From assembly GCF_034522235.1 (NCBI RefSeq), contig NZ_JAXHLN010000003.1, positions 62,001 through 126,000 of the forward strand: a DNA stretch of 64,000 nt, given 5' to 3'. Every line of letters begins with the position of its first letter. Position 1 is the first letter of the stretch. The translations under genes and the position numbers were made by a program. Under the pieces are notes generated by a model. The model did no database searches and had not been told where the DNA came from. It was given only the letters and a program-made list of their open reading frames with translations. The DNA is from Thiohalophilus sp. Its GTDB lineage: Bacteria > Pseudomonadota > Gammaproteobacteria > UBA6429 > Thiohalophilaceae. Shown piece after piece: positions 8,656 to 17,047 of the stretch.

Positions 8656-11376
8656 TTAGTGCGCCTCATCCCAGTTGTCACCCACACCGATATCCACTTC
8701 CAGCGGTACCGACAGCTCGGCGGCCCGGACCATGTTGTCACGGATAACCCGGGTCGCTTCATCGACGGCGTCGTCCCTGACTTCGAAGACCAGTTCGTCG
8801 TGGACCTGCATGATCATCCAGATCGGCAGTTGTTCTTTTTCGATCACGGTGTCCAGGGTGATCATGGCGCGCTTGATGATGTCGGCGGCGGTGCCCTGCA
8901 TGGGGGCGTTGATGGCGGTGCGCTCGGCGTACTGGCGGCGGGTGTGGTTGCTGGTGTTGATCTCGGGCAGATAGAGCCGGCGGCCGTAGACGGTTTCCAC
9001 GTAGCCCTGTTCGCGGGCCTTCTCGCGGATGTCGTCCATGTACTGTTTGACGCCGGGGTAACGATCAAAGTAGCGATCCACATACTGCTGCGCTTCACCG
9101 CGTCCGATGCCGAGCTGGCGGCCCAGGCCGAAGGCGGACATGCCGTAGATCAGGCCGAAGTTGATCGCCTTGGCCGAGCGGCGTTGCTCGTTGCTGACCT
9201 TGTCCAGCGCCACGCCGAACACTTCAGCGGCGGTGGCACGGTGAATGTCCTCGCCGTTTTTAAACGCCTCCAGCAAGCCCTTGTCGCCGGACAGGTGGGC
9301 CATGATGCGAAGTTCGATCTGCGAATAGTCGGCCGCCAGCATGCGATAGCCTGACTCCGGTACAAACGCCTTGCGAATGCGCCGCCCTTCCTCGCTGCGC
9401 ACCGGGATGTTCTGCAGGTTGGGCTCGGTGGAGGAGAGACGGCCGGTGGCGGCCACCGCCTGCTGATAGGAGGTGTGCACCCGGCCACTGTCGGGGTGGA
9501 TCATCTCCGGCAGCTTGTCGGTGTAGGTGGATTTGAGTTTGCTCAGGCCGCGCCATTCCAGGACCCGTTGCGGCAGCTCGTAGCCCTGATCGGCCAGCTC
9601 CTGCAGTACCGACTCGGCGGTAGAGGGTTGGCCCTTGGCGGTCTTGCTCACCACCGGCAGGCCCTGTTTTTCGAACAGGATCGCCTGCAGCTGTTTGGGC
9701 GAGCCGAGGTTGAAGGCCTCGCCGGCCGACTCGTGCGCGGCCTGTTCCAGCTCCTTGAGTCGTTTGGCCAGCTGCTTGCTCTGTTTATTCAGCATGGCCA
9801 CATCCAGCTTCACCCCGCGGCGTTCCATGCGCGAGAGCACCGGCATCAACGGCATCTCGATTTCTTTCAAGACCCTGGCCAGTGACGGAATGGCTTCGAG
9901 TCTGGGCCACAGGGTCTGGTGCAGGCGCAGGGTGACATCGGCATCCTCGGCGGCATACTCGCTGGCCGCCTCGATCGCGACCTGATCGAAGCTCACCTGT
10001 TTGGCGCCCTTGCCGGCGACATCTTCGTAGTGGATGGTCTTGTGCCCCAGGTACTTGAGCGCCAGGGTGTCCATGTCGTGGCGATTGGCGGTACTCTCCA
10101 GCACGTAGGATTCGAGCATGCTGTCAAACGCCACACCCTCGAGATGAATGTCATAGCGGGCCAGCACGTTCATGTCGTACTTGATGTGCTGGCCGAGCTT
10201 GGGGTATTTGGGTTCCTCGAGCAGTGGTTTTAACTGTTCCAGCACCGCAGCGCGATCCAGCTGCTCTGGCGCACCTTCATACACATGCGCCAGCGGCACA
10301 TAGGCCGCCTCGCCCGGCTCGATGGCAAACGAGCAGCCGACGATCTCCGCCTGCATGTAATTAAGGCTGGTGGTTTCCAGATCGAAAGCGAACAACTCGG
10401 CGGTTTTTAAACGCTTCAGCCAGCCATCCAGCGTGCCTTGATCCAGTACGCACTCATAGCCGGCCTTGTCTTCGCTGTTCTTGCTCTTGTCGTTATCGCC
10501 GCCGTTGCCACCGGCCTCGCCGAGCAGATCGCTGAGCCAGCTTTTGAATTCATAACGTTGATAAAACTCGCGCAATGCCGAATTGTCCGGCTCGCCGCGG
10601 TTCAGCGTTTCAGGCGTGACATCCAGATCGACATCGCACTTGATGGTCACCAGCTCGCGCGACAGCGGTAACTGCTCCAGCGACTCGCGCAGGTATTCGC
10701 CCACCTTGCCCCTGAACTGATCGGCGTTTTCCATGATGGTATCCAGCGAGCCGTATTCCTGCAGCCATTTGGCCGCCGTTTTCGGCCCCACCTTGGGGAC
10801 GCCGGGCACGTTGTCCACCGTGTCGCCGATCAGCGCCAGGTAATCGATGATCTGCTCCGGTTTGACGCCGAATTTCTCGACCACGCCACCGGGATCGCTG
10901 ACGCTATCACTCATGGTATTGATCAGCGTGACGTGTTTATCCACCAGCTGCGCCATGTCCTTGTCGCCAGTGGAGATGACGGTGTCGATACCATTTGCCT
11001 CCGCCTGGCGGGCCAGGGTGCCGATCACGTCATCCGCCTCCACGCCGGGTACGCACAGCAGCGGCAACCCCATGGCCTGGATGATCCGGTGGATGGGTTC
11101 GATCTGCTCGGCCAGTTCGTCGGGCATGGGCGGGCGGTTGGCCTTGTACTCGGCATAGAGGTCGTCGCGAAAGGTCTTGCCTTTGGCGTCGAACACCACG
11201 GCGATATGCTCGGGTTGGTAGTCCTTGAGCAGGCGGCGGATCATGTTGATCACCCCGTAGATGGCGCCGGTCGCCTCGCTGCTGGAGTTGGTCAGCTTGG
11301 GCATCGCGTGATAGGCGCGAAACAGATAGGATGAGCCGTCGACCAGGATAAAAGGGGTGTTCTGCTTGTCAGACAT
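8656..11376 (-). CDS. polA: DNA polymerase I
   Basis: 906-aa family A polymerase used in Okazaki-fragment maturation and repair. Residues 1-290 are the 5'-3' flap nuclease (FILVDGSSYLFRAYHAMP, GVEADDVIGTLA). The 3'-5' exonuclease domain keeps its acidic residues (FAFDLETTSL, YAAEDADVTLR). The polymerase domain carries motif A (LAADYSQIELRIMAHL), motif B (RRSAKAINFGLIYGMSA) and motif C (MQVHDELVFEV). All three activities look intact. It is divergently oriented from the LOG-family gene across about 140 bp. Confidence 0.98.
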   Translation of the reverse strand: MSDKQNTPFILVDGSSYLFRAYHAMPKLTNSSSEATGAIYGVINMIRRLLKDYQPEHIAVVFDAKGKTFRDDLYAEYKANRPPMPDELAEQIEPIHRIIQAMGLPLLCVPGVEADDVIGTLARQAEANGIDTVISTGDKDMAQLVDKHVTLINTMSDSVSDPGGVVEKFGVKPEQIIDYLALIGDTVDNVPGVPKVGPKTAAKWLQEYGSLDTIMENADQFRGKVGEYLRESLEQLPLSRELVTIKCDVDLDVTPETLNRGEPDNSALREFYQRYEFKSWLSDLLGEAGGNGGDNDKSKNSEDKAGYECVLDQGTLDGWLKRLKTAELFAFDLETTSLNYMQAEIVGCSFAIEPGEAAYVPLAHVYEGAPEQLDRAAVLEQLKPLLEEPKYPKLGQHIKYDMNVLARYDIHLEGVAFDSMLESYVLESTANRHDMDTLALKYLGHKTIHYEDVAGKGAKQVSFDQVAIEAASEYAAEDADVTLRLHQTLWPRLEAIPSLARVLKEIEMPLMPVLSRMERRGVKLDVAMLNKQSKQLAKRLKELEQAAHESAGEAFNLGSPKQLQAILFEKQGLPVVSKTAKGQPSTAESVLQELADQGYELPQRVLEWRGLSKLKSTYTDKLPEMIHPDSGRVHTSYQQAVAATGRLSSTEPNLQNIPVRSEEGRRIRKAFVPESGYRMLAADYSQIELRIMAHLSGDKGLLEAFKNGEDIHRATAAEVFGVALDKVSNEQRRSAKAINFGLIYGMSAFGLGRQLGIGRGEAQQYVDRYFDRYPGVKQYMDDIREKAREQGYVETVYGRRLYLPEINTSNHTRRQYAERTAINAPMQGTAADIIKRAMITLDTVIEKEQLPIWMIMQVHDELVFEVRDDAVDEATRVIRDNMVRAAELSVPLEVDIGVGDNWDEAH

Positions 11377-11519
11377 GGATGTGTTTAACCGTTACGTGAG
11401 AATAGTGGCTGAATCTGTCGAACTCGCTCCACGGGATGCATTATACTTGGCCGGCCGCGATATTGCGGCCGCTCGACGCCGACAACCACAGCCGACAATG
11501 AGACAGGGCCGGACCGATC

Positions 11520-12242
11520 ATGATGGATGACAAGCACAAACACCCCGGGATGCTGCCGGTCAACGATACCATGCTGACCCGCGAATCCTGGAAAATTTTC
11601 CAGATCATGGCGGAATTTGTCGAAGGTTTCGAACGGCTGGCGCAAATCCGCCCCTCGGTCAGTATCTTCGGCTCGGCCCGGACCAATCCCGATCACCCTT
11701 ATTACCAGAAAACCATCGAGGTCGCCCGGACCCTGTCCAACGCCGGCTTCTCGGTGGTCAGCGGGGGTGGTCCCGGCATCATGGAGGCGGCCAACAAGGG
11801 CGCCTACGAGGGCAAGTCGCCCAGTATCGGGCTCAACATCCAGCTGCCCCACGAGCAGTCCGGCAATCCGTATCAGGATATCTCGCTGACCTTCCGGCAC
11901 TTCTTCTCACGCAAGGTGATGTTCGTCAAATACGCCGCGGCCTATGTGGTGCTGCCCGGCGGCTTCGGCACTCTCGATGAGCTGGCCGAAATTCTGACCC
12001 TGGTGCAGACCAAAAAATCGCGACGGATTCCGATTATTCTGGTCCATGCGCCCTTCTGGACCGGTCTGCTCGACTGGTTTCGCACCACGCTGGTGGACGA
12101 GGGCACGATCAACGCCGAGGATCTCGATCTGATCCAGATTCTGGACGAGCCCGAGGCGATCCTGGATGCTATCTTTAAACATTATGAGTACAGTGGCTTC
12201 GAGCCCTCGGCCGAAGAGGCCGAAATCATGCTGGACCTGTAG
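11520..12242 (+). CDS. LOG-family (TIGR00730) Rossmann-fold protein
   Basis: 240-aa protein with the two LOG signatures: SGGGPGIMEAANKGAYEG near residue 80 and PGGFGTLDELAEILTL near residue 147. Family members act as cytokinin riboside 5'-monophosphate phosphoribohydrolases or cleave other nucleoside 5'-monophosphates to the base plus ribose 5-phosphate. The bacterial role is often nucleotide salvage or unknown. Two ATGs (11520 and 11523) are possible starts. The DUF2782 gene begins 12 bp after its stop, so the two probably form an operon, continuing to thrB. Confidence 0.85.
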   Translation: MMDDKHKHPGMLPVNDTMLTRESWKIFQIMAEFVEGFERLAQIRPSVSIFGSARTNPDHPYYQKTIEVARTLSNAGFSVVSGGGPGIMEAANKGAYEGKSPSIGLNIQLPHEQSGNPYQDISLTFRHFFSRKVMFVKYAAAYVVLPGGFGTLDELAEILTLVQTKKSRRIPIILVHAPFWTGLLDWFRTTLVDEGTINAEDLDLIQILDEPEAILDAIFKHYEYSGFEPSAEEAEIMLDL

Positions 12243-12254
12243 GCGGTTAACCCG

Positions 12255-12575
12255 ATGATGCAACGCATTTCGTTATTCTTTATATTGGCCCTGCTGGGCG
12301 TCACCCTGCCGGCTGCCGACGATGCGCCGCCGCCGCTACCGGAAGAGCTGGAAGGTTACGAAGATATTCCCCAGCCGGAAGTCACCATCATTCGTCGCGA
12401 GGATCGCGTCATCGAAGAGGTGCGCATCAACGGCCAGCTGCGCTATGTCAAAGTGACGCCCAAAAAGGGCAAACCCTACTATTTTATCGACACCGATGGC
12501 GATGGCGAGCTGGAGACCCGGAAACACGAGCTGGATAATCCGACCATTAACCAATGGATCCTCAAACGCTGGTAA
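12255..12575 (+). CDS. DUF2782 exported protein
   Basis: 106-aa protein with a signal peptide (residues 1-20, FFILALLGVTLPAA). It has a compact C-terminal domain containing RYVKVTPKKGKPYYFIDTDG and DNPTINQWILKRW. This matches DUF2782, a small gammaproteobacterial periplasmic family commonly found beside polA and thrB. Function unknown. It starts 12 bp after the LOG gene and is followed by thrB. Confidence 0.85.
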   Translation: MMQRISLFFILALLGVTLPAADDAPPPLPEELEGYEDIPQPEVTIIRREDRVIEEVRINGQLRYVKVTPKKGKPYYFIDTDGDGELETRKHELDNPTINQWILKRW

Positions 12576-12617
12576 CAGGGCGACCATTTACATACACGAA
12601 TCTGGCTGAATCCCGAT

Positions 12618-13607
12618 ATGTCGGTTTATACAAAGGTCGAGCACCACAAGCTTGAAGCATTCCTGCGCCATTACTCACTGGGACAACTGGTGGAGTATCG
12701 CGGGATCAGTGCCGGTATCGAAAACACCAATTATTTCGTCACCACCACCGGCGGGCGCTATGTGCTGACCCTGTTCGAGGCGCTGGCGATGGACGAACTG
12801 CCCTATTTTCTGGATCTGATGGCGCATCTGGCCGAACACGACGTGCCTTGCGCCCACCCCGAGGCGGACGATGAAGGCCACTATCTGCGCACGCTCAACG
12901 GCAAGCCGGCTGCACTGGTCATCCGTCTGGAAGGCAAGAGCGTGGACGACCCCAACCAGGTCCAGTGCGCCGCACTGGGCAAGGCGCTCGGCCATTTGCA
13001 TGTGGTCGGCCAGTCATTTACCGGCTACCGGGAAAACCAGCGTGGGCCCCACTGGTGGGTGGAAACCGCCGAACAGGTACTGCCCCGACTCACCGGCGAG
13101 GATGCCGAACTGCTGGACAACGAGATCGCCTACCAAAAGCAGCACCGCCGCGACAGCCTGCCGCGCGGCGTGATCCACGCCGATCTGTTCCGCGACAACG
13201 CCCTGTTTACGGGCAACAAACTGACCGGCATCATCGATTTCTATTACGCGTGTAACGACGTGCTGCTCTACGACGTGGCCGTCACGGTCAACGACTGGTG
13301 CTGCGACGAAAACGGCCATTTCGACCCGCCGCGCCTGGAGGCCTTCCTCGAGGCTTATCGTCAGGAGCGGGAATTTACCGACGCCGAGCAGGAAGCCTGG
13401 CCGGTGATGCTGCGCGCCGCCGCCCTGCGCTTCTGGCTCTCACGGCTGTACGATATGCACTTCCCACGCGCCGGGGAGATCACCCATACCAAGGATCCCC
13501 TGGTATTTCGACGAATCCTGGCACGGCGTATTGCTGCCCGGGACTCGCTTACGCTCGTTCCCCCCGGGAGTGACGAGGGACGAGGGACAAGGGACGAGGC
13601 GTTTTAA
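12618..13607 (+). CDS. thrB: Homoserine kinase, type II (APH fold)
   Basis: 329-aa kinase of the aminoglycoside-phosphotransferase fold that phosphorylates L-homoserine in threonine synthesis. The N-lobe begins MSVYTKVEHHKLEAFLRHYS. The catalytic loop is GVIHADLFRDNALF and the metal-binding Asp is in IIDFYYACND. The length is slightly beyond the usual ~316-320 because the last ~12 residues (ending SDEGRGTRDEAF) are encoded by an intergenic heptamer repeat (GGGACGAG words) that has run into the frame. The ancestral stop was probably close to residue 315. Catalytic residues are intact, so activity is expected. It is third in the LOG-DUF2782-thrB unit. Confidence 0.92.
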   Translation: MSVYTKVEHHKLEAFLRHYSLGQLVEYRGISAGIENTNYFVTTTGGRYVLTLFEALAMDELPYFLDLMAHLAEHDVPCAHPEADDEGHYLRTLNGKPAALVIRLEGKSVDDPNQVQCAALGKALGHLHVVGQSFTGYRENQRGPHWWVETAEQVLPRLTGEDAELLDNEIAYQKQHRRDSLPRGVIHADLFRDNALFTGNKLTGIIDFYYACNDVLLYDVAVTVNDWCCDENGHFDPPRLEAFLEAYRQEREFTDAEQEAWPVMLRAAALRFWLSRLYDMHFPRAGEITHTKDPLVFRRILARRIAARDSLTLVPPGSDEGRGTRDEAF

Positions 13608-13654
13608 GCCCGGTGCCCGCCTTTGCCTCGGCACTCGTAACTCGTCCCTCGGCC
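13569..13654. repeat. Inverted heptamer array (GACGAGG / CCTCGTC)
   Basis: The left arm (13569-13599) is four degenerate 7-bp units of AGGGACG type. The right arm (13626-13654) is CTCGGCA, CTCGTAA, CTCGTCC, CTCGGCC. The two arms are complementary, so RNA or single-stranded DNA could fold into a long hairpin. The left arm overlaps the thrB 3' end. Related arrays occur at 16696 and 44087. Confidence 0.8.
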
Positions 13655-13666
13655 CTGTTCTTTGCT

Positions 13667-13859
13667 TGTGGATAACTTTGTGGACGAAACGGCAGGATTT
13701 TTCCGATTCGGTGCATTTTTCAGCGCCATTTCTCCCCGGGAATATTAGCAATTTCTTTTTTTTCAATAATAACAGCAAGTTATATTGTTTTTATGCGTTC
13801 TTTTTCAGCCGGGCGAATTTTTTCACAAATGTGTCATGCACTTAGCCAACTGTGTATAA
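13667..13859. other. AT-rich intergenic stretch with two DnaA-box-like 9-mers
   Basis: Between thrB and the TRAP permease, TGTGGATAA (13667-13675, the complement of TTATCCACA) and TGTGTATAA (13851-13859, the complement of TTATACACA) both fit the TTWTNCACA DnaA consensus in the same orientation. They flank an AT-rich run at about 13740-13805 with a T8 tract. No gene is visible. Two boxes are few for an origin, so this may be chance or a DnaA-titration or regulatory site. Confidence 0.35.
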
Positions 13860-13961
13860 GTTATCTCAGGGTAAACCCTGAGGGGGTTTGCCAATGTCTT
13901 GCGCAATACCCCTACTGCATGCAGGATCACAGGCCCGAACAGGCCCGATAGCGCGTTGCTC

Positions 13962-14498
13962 ATGGAAAAAGTCAGCCATTTTCTTGAAGGACTCAGCGAA
14001 TGGAGCGGACGCGCCGTCGCCTGGTTGACGCTGCTGATGGTACTCATCACCTTTGCCGTGGTGGTCCTGCGCTACGGCTTCGACACCGGCTGGATCGGCC
14101 TGCAGGAAGTCATCACTTACCTGCATGCCGCCGTCTTTATGCTGGGGGCCGCCTATACCCTGCGCCATGAAGGGCACGTGCGGGTGGACATTTTCTACCA
14201 CCGCCTCGGGCCGCGCGGCAAGGCGCTCGTGGATCTGCTGGGTACCCTGCTGCTGCTGTGGCCCATGTGCCTGTTCATCGCCTTTATCAGCTGGGACTAC
14301 GTGGCGGTCAGCTGGGAACGGCTGGAGACCTCCAACGAGCCGGGCGGCCTGCCCTTCGTCTATCTGCTCAAGAGCCTGCTGTTACTGATGCCGCTGCTGC
14401 TGATGCTGCAGGGGCTGGCCGGGGTCCTGCAAAACTGGCAGGTGCTGCGCGGTCGGCGGCGTGGCCAGAGCGACGAGCACCAGCAGGAGGTGCTTTGA
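13962..14498 (+). CDS. TRAP transporter small permease (DctQ type)
   Basis: About 178-aa inner-membrane protein with four hydrophobic helices. It begins MEKVSHFLEGLSEWSGRAVA, with GLQEVITYLHAAVFMLGAAY and HEGHVRVDIFYHRL, which are hallmarks of the DctQ subunit. The frame is open upstream to 13899, but the family start is the ATG at 13962. DctQ pairs with the DctM channel, whose ATG comes 2 nt after this stop codon, so the two are translationally linked. Together with the periplasmic DctP at 17048-18136 they would form a TRAP importer for an organic acid. Confidence 0.9.
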   Translation: MEKVSHFLEGLSEWSGRAVAWLTLLMVLITFAVVVLRYGFDTGWIGLQEVITYLHAAVFMLGAAYTLRHEGHVRVDIFYHRLGPRGKALVDLLGTLLLLWPMCLFIAFISWDYVAVSWERLETSNEPGGLPFVYLLKSLLLLMPLLLMLQGLAGVLQNWQVLRGRRRGQSDEHQQEVL

Positions 14499-14500
14499 GC

Positions 14501-15886
14501 ATGGCCGAGCTGATGCCGTTGCTGATGTTTCTGGTCGTCGGGCTGGTCCTGCTCAGCGGTTACCCGGTGGCCTTCTGCCTGGGGGGCACGGCGCTCGCCT
14601 TTGCCCTGCTTGGCCATCTGACCGGCACCTTCGACGAAGCCTTTTTGAGTGCGGCGCCCAACCGGTTGTACGGCATCATGACCAACGGCACGCTGATCGC
14701 CGTGCCGTTGTTTGTCTTCATGGGGGTGATGCTGGAGCGCTCGAAGGTGGCCGATCAGCTGCTGGATACCATGGCCATGCTGTTCGGCCCGCTGCGGGGC
14801 GGCCTCGGGATCTCGGTCATCCTGGTCGGCATGCTGCTGGCCGCCAGCACCGGCATCGTCGGCGCCACCGTGGTCACCATGGGCCTGCTCTCCCTGCCCA
14901 CCATGCTGCGCCGCAATTATGACCCGGGGCTGGCCGGCGGCGCCATCTGCGCCTCGGGGACCCTCGGGCAGATTATTCCGCCGTCGATCATTCTGGTGCT
15001 GCTGGGGGACGTCCTCTCCTCCGCCTATCAGCAGGCCCAGCTCGATATGGGGCTGTTTGCCCCGGAGACGGTCTCGGTTGGCGATCTGTTCGCCGGGGCG
15101 CTGATTCCCGGCCTGATGCTGGTCGGCCTGTATGTCCTCTATATGCTGGGCGTGGCCTGGCTGCAGCCGGAAAAGGTCCCGGCCATGCCGCACGATGAAC
15201 GCCAGCACAGCAAGCGGGAGCTCGCCGGCCGGGTTATCAAGGTGCTGATTCCGCCACTGCTGCTGATCGTGGCCGTGCTCGGTTCCATCATGGCCGGTGC
15301 CGCCACCCCCACCGAAGCGGCCTCGGTCGGCGCGGTCGGCGCCACGCTGCTGGCATTATTACAGCGCCAGTTTGATCCGGGCAAACTGCGCGAGGTGATG
15401 CGTACCACCGTCCAGGTCACCAGCATGGTATTTCTGATCTTCATCGGCGCATCGCTGTTCTCGCTGGTGTTCCGCGGCTTCGGCGGGGACGAGGCGGTGC
15501 GCGATATTCTTACCAGCCTGCCCGGCGGGGTGGTTGGCGCCATGCTGATCGTCATGCTGGTGATGTTCCTGCTCGGCTTCATTCTCGATTTTATCGAGAT
15601 CACCTTCGTGGTGGTGCCGATCGTCGCCCCCATACTGTTGATGATGGGCCTGGATCCGGTCTGGCTGGGGGTCATGATTGCTATCAACCTGCAGACCTCG
15701 TTTTTGACCCCGCCGTTCGGCTTCGCCCTGTTCTACCTGCGCGGCGTCGCCTCCCAGGGCATGAGTACCGGCCAGCTGTATCGCGGCGTCATGCCCTTCA
15801 TCGCCATCCAGTTATTCGCCCTCGCCCTGCTCGCCCTCTGGCCGGGCCTGGCCACCTGGCTGCCGGGTGTCATTTACGGCTCCTAG
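14501..15886 (+). CDS. TRAP transporter large permease (DctM type)
   Basis: 461-aa, 12-helix transport subunit beginning MAELMPLLMFLVVGLVLLSG. It has the DctM signatures LYGIMTNGTLIAVPLFVFMG, CASGTLGQIIPPSIILVLLG and LQTSFLTPPFGFALFYLRG. AGGAGG sits just upstream of the ATG at 14501. The frame is also open upstream to 14258, but that part is out of frame with real DctQ coding and is not used. It uses an ion gradient to drive solute uptake handed over by DctP. It ends beside a palindromic repeat copy. Confidence 0.93.
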   Translation: MAELMPLLMFLVVGLVLLSGYPVAFCLGGTALAFALLGHLTGTFDEAFLSAAPNRLYGIMTNGTLIAVPLFVFMGVMLERSKVADQLLDTMAMLFGPLRGGLGISVILVGMLLAASTGIVGATVVTMGLLSLPTMLRRNYDPGLAGGAICASGTLGQIIPPSIILVLLGDVLSSAYQQAQLDMGLFAPETVSVGDLFAGALIPGLMLVGLYVLYMLGVAWLQPEKVPAMPHDERQHSKRELAGRVIKVLIPPLLLIVAVLGSIMAGAATPTEAASVGAVGATLLALLQRQFDPGKLREVMRTTVQVTSMVFLIFIGASLFSLVFRGFGGDEAVRDILTSLPGGVVGAMLIVMLVMFLLGFILDFIEITFVVVPIVAPILLMMGLDPVWLGVMIAINLQTSFLTPPFGFALFYLRGVASQGMSTGQLYRGVMPFIAIQLFALALLALWPGLATWLPGVIYGS

Positions 15887-15891
15887 TCCTT

Positions 15892-16020
15892 TTCAAAGTC
15901 TCTGGGAATTAACGCGGAGGACGCAGAGGCGCAAAGAACGCAGAGAAGACAATAATGATGCTGGAATACTTTTCAGTTCCTCTGCGACTCCGCGGCTCTG
16001 CGCCCTCTGCGTTATAAATT
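15892..16020. repeat. CGCAGAG palindromic element, copy 1
   Basis: A ~128-bp element beginning CTTTTCAAAGTCTCTGGGAA immediately after dctM. The left arm (AACGCGGAGGACGCAGAGGC) pairs with the right arm (GCGGCTCTGCGCCCTCTGCGTT) around a GACAATAATGATGCTGGAAT centre. Copies 2 and 3 lie at 16087 and 16807, making this a MITE-like non-coding family. It also shares CGCAGAG words with the array at 1598. It accounts for much of the 15887-16309 gap. Confidence 0.8.
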
Positions 16021-16040
16021 CGTGGTCTGAACAGTCGCGT

Positions 16041-16072
16041 AGGTCACATTGACGATAGCCTATGTGACACCC
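16041..16072. repeat. REP-like palindrome, copy 2
   Basis: AGGTCACATTGACGATAGCC followed by TATGTGACACC is a slightly diverged member of the GGTCACGCTGGC...GCCTGCGTGACACC family found at four intergenic places in the window. Confidence 0.65.
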
Positions 16073-16086
16073 CAGGGCATGAACCA

Positions 16087-16250
16087 CTTTTCAGGCTCTC
16101 TGGAAAGTAATGCAGAGGACGCGGAGGCGTTTATGCCCGTTGTTTGGGTGCAAAGGCGCGGAGAAAACAATCATTATGCCCCGATGTGTCTGGAATACTT
16201 TTAAATCCTCTGCGACTCCGCGGCTCTGCGTCCTCCGCGTAATAAATCCG
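16087..16250. repeat. CGCAGAG palindromic element, copy 2
   Basis: The same element as at 15892, starting CTTTTCAGGCTCTCTGGAAA and ending in TCCTCCGCGTAATAAA. It is longer because of extra sequence around 16128-16151 and 16176-16191. Confidence 0.75.
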
Positions 16251-16309
16251 TTATGAGAACAGGGGTGCCGCCCCTTGTCTGACCCCGACACTGCGTGTAC
16301 AACAGGGCC

Positions 16310-16711
16310 ATGGTGGAGAAAATCAGAAAGTCGGACGAGGAATGGCGGGAATTGCTGAGCGAGGAGCAGTTCCAGGTCACCCGCCGCCACGGTACCGAGC
16401 GGCCGTTCAGCGGGGAGTATTGTGACAGCAAGGCGCCGGGGACCTATGTCTGCGTCTGCTGCGGCCAGCCGCTGTTTCACTCCAAAGAGAAATTCGATTC
16501 GGGCAGCGGCTGGCCCAGTTACTGGCAGCCGATCAGCGAGGAGGTCATTGAGACCACCGAAGACGCCAGCCACGGCATGGTGCGCAGTGAAGTGCACTGT
16601 AGCCGCTGCGACGCCCACCTCGGCCACGTCTTCCCCGACGGCCCGCCCCCCACCGGCCTGCGCTACTGCATCAACTCCGTGGCCCTTCGGGCCGTACCGA
16701 GTGACGAGTAA
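16310..16711 (+). CDS. msrB: Peptide-methionine (R)-S-oxide reductase
   Basis: 133-aa enzyme that reduces methionine-R-sulfoxide in proteins. The structural zinc cysteines are in [11 protein letters not shown] and [11 protein letters not shown]. The substrate pocket is [11 protein letters not shown] and the catalytic Cys is in [10 protein letters not shown]. The ATG at 16310 begins [12 protein letters not shown], the expected N-terminus; the frame is open five codons further. The last residues (PSDE) and stop codon are formed by an intergenic GACGAGT heptamer repeat. It stands alone between two halves of the TRAP system and repeat elements. Confidence 0.95.
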   Translation: MVEKIRKSDEEWRELLSEEQFQVTRRHGTERPFSGEYCDSKAPGTYVCVCCGQPLFHSKEKFDSGSGWPSYWQPISEEVIETTEDASHGMVRSEVHCSRCDAHLGHVFPDGPPPTGLRYCINSVALRAVPSDE

Positions 16712-16716
16712 CGAGG
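16696..16716. repeat. Heptamer repeat overlapping the msrB stop
   Basis: Three 7-bp units ACCGAGT, GACGAGT, AACGAGG. The second and third encode the end of MsrB and its TAA stop. It belongs to the same GACGAG class as 13569 and 44087. Confidence 0.65.
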
Positions 16717-16806
16717 AAGTGCTTGTTATTCCGGCGCCTGTACCCGACAGGGTGAAAGCCGGAACCCAGCAATGCGCCAGGTAACACGCATACGTCCTGG
16801 CCTGCC

Positions 16807-16935
16807 ACTTTTCAGACTCTCTGGAAATAACGCGGAGGACGCAGAGACGCAAAGGCGCGGAGAAGACAATAATAATACTGGAATACCTTTCAATTCCTCT
16901 GCGACTCCGCGGCTCTGCGTCCTCCGCGTTTTAAT
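16807..16935. repeat. CGCAGAG palindromic element, copy 3
   Basis: Starts CTTTTCAGACTCTCTGGAAA and ends TCCTCCGCGTTTTAA, nearly identical to the copies at 15892 and 16087. A related half element (CTTTGCGTCTTTGCGTTCTC) follows at about 16998-17038 before the dctP stop. No gene is present in 16712-17047. Confidence 0.8.
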
Positions 16936-17047
16936 CCATGACTCCAACTGGGCCCCAGCATGCGCCGGGGTGACAAAACCCCGGGCTTTATAAATTTATC
17001 TTCTTTGCGTCCTTTGCGTCTTTGCGTTCTCTGCGTTAAAGCTTTTC

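Noticed and set aside
13608-13961. Chromosomal origin of replication
   Set aside because: Only two DnaA-like boxes and no gid, dnaA, rpmH or parAB neighbours. Kept only as a low-confidence site.
14258-14500. Upstream extension of the DctM frame
   Set aside because: These codons lie inside dctQ in another frame. AGGAGG and the family N-terminus both point to the ATG at 14501.
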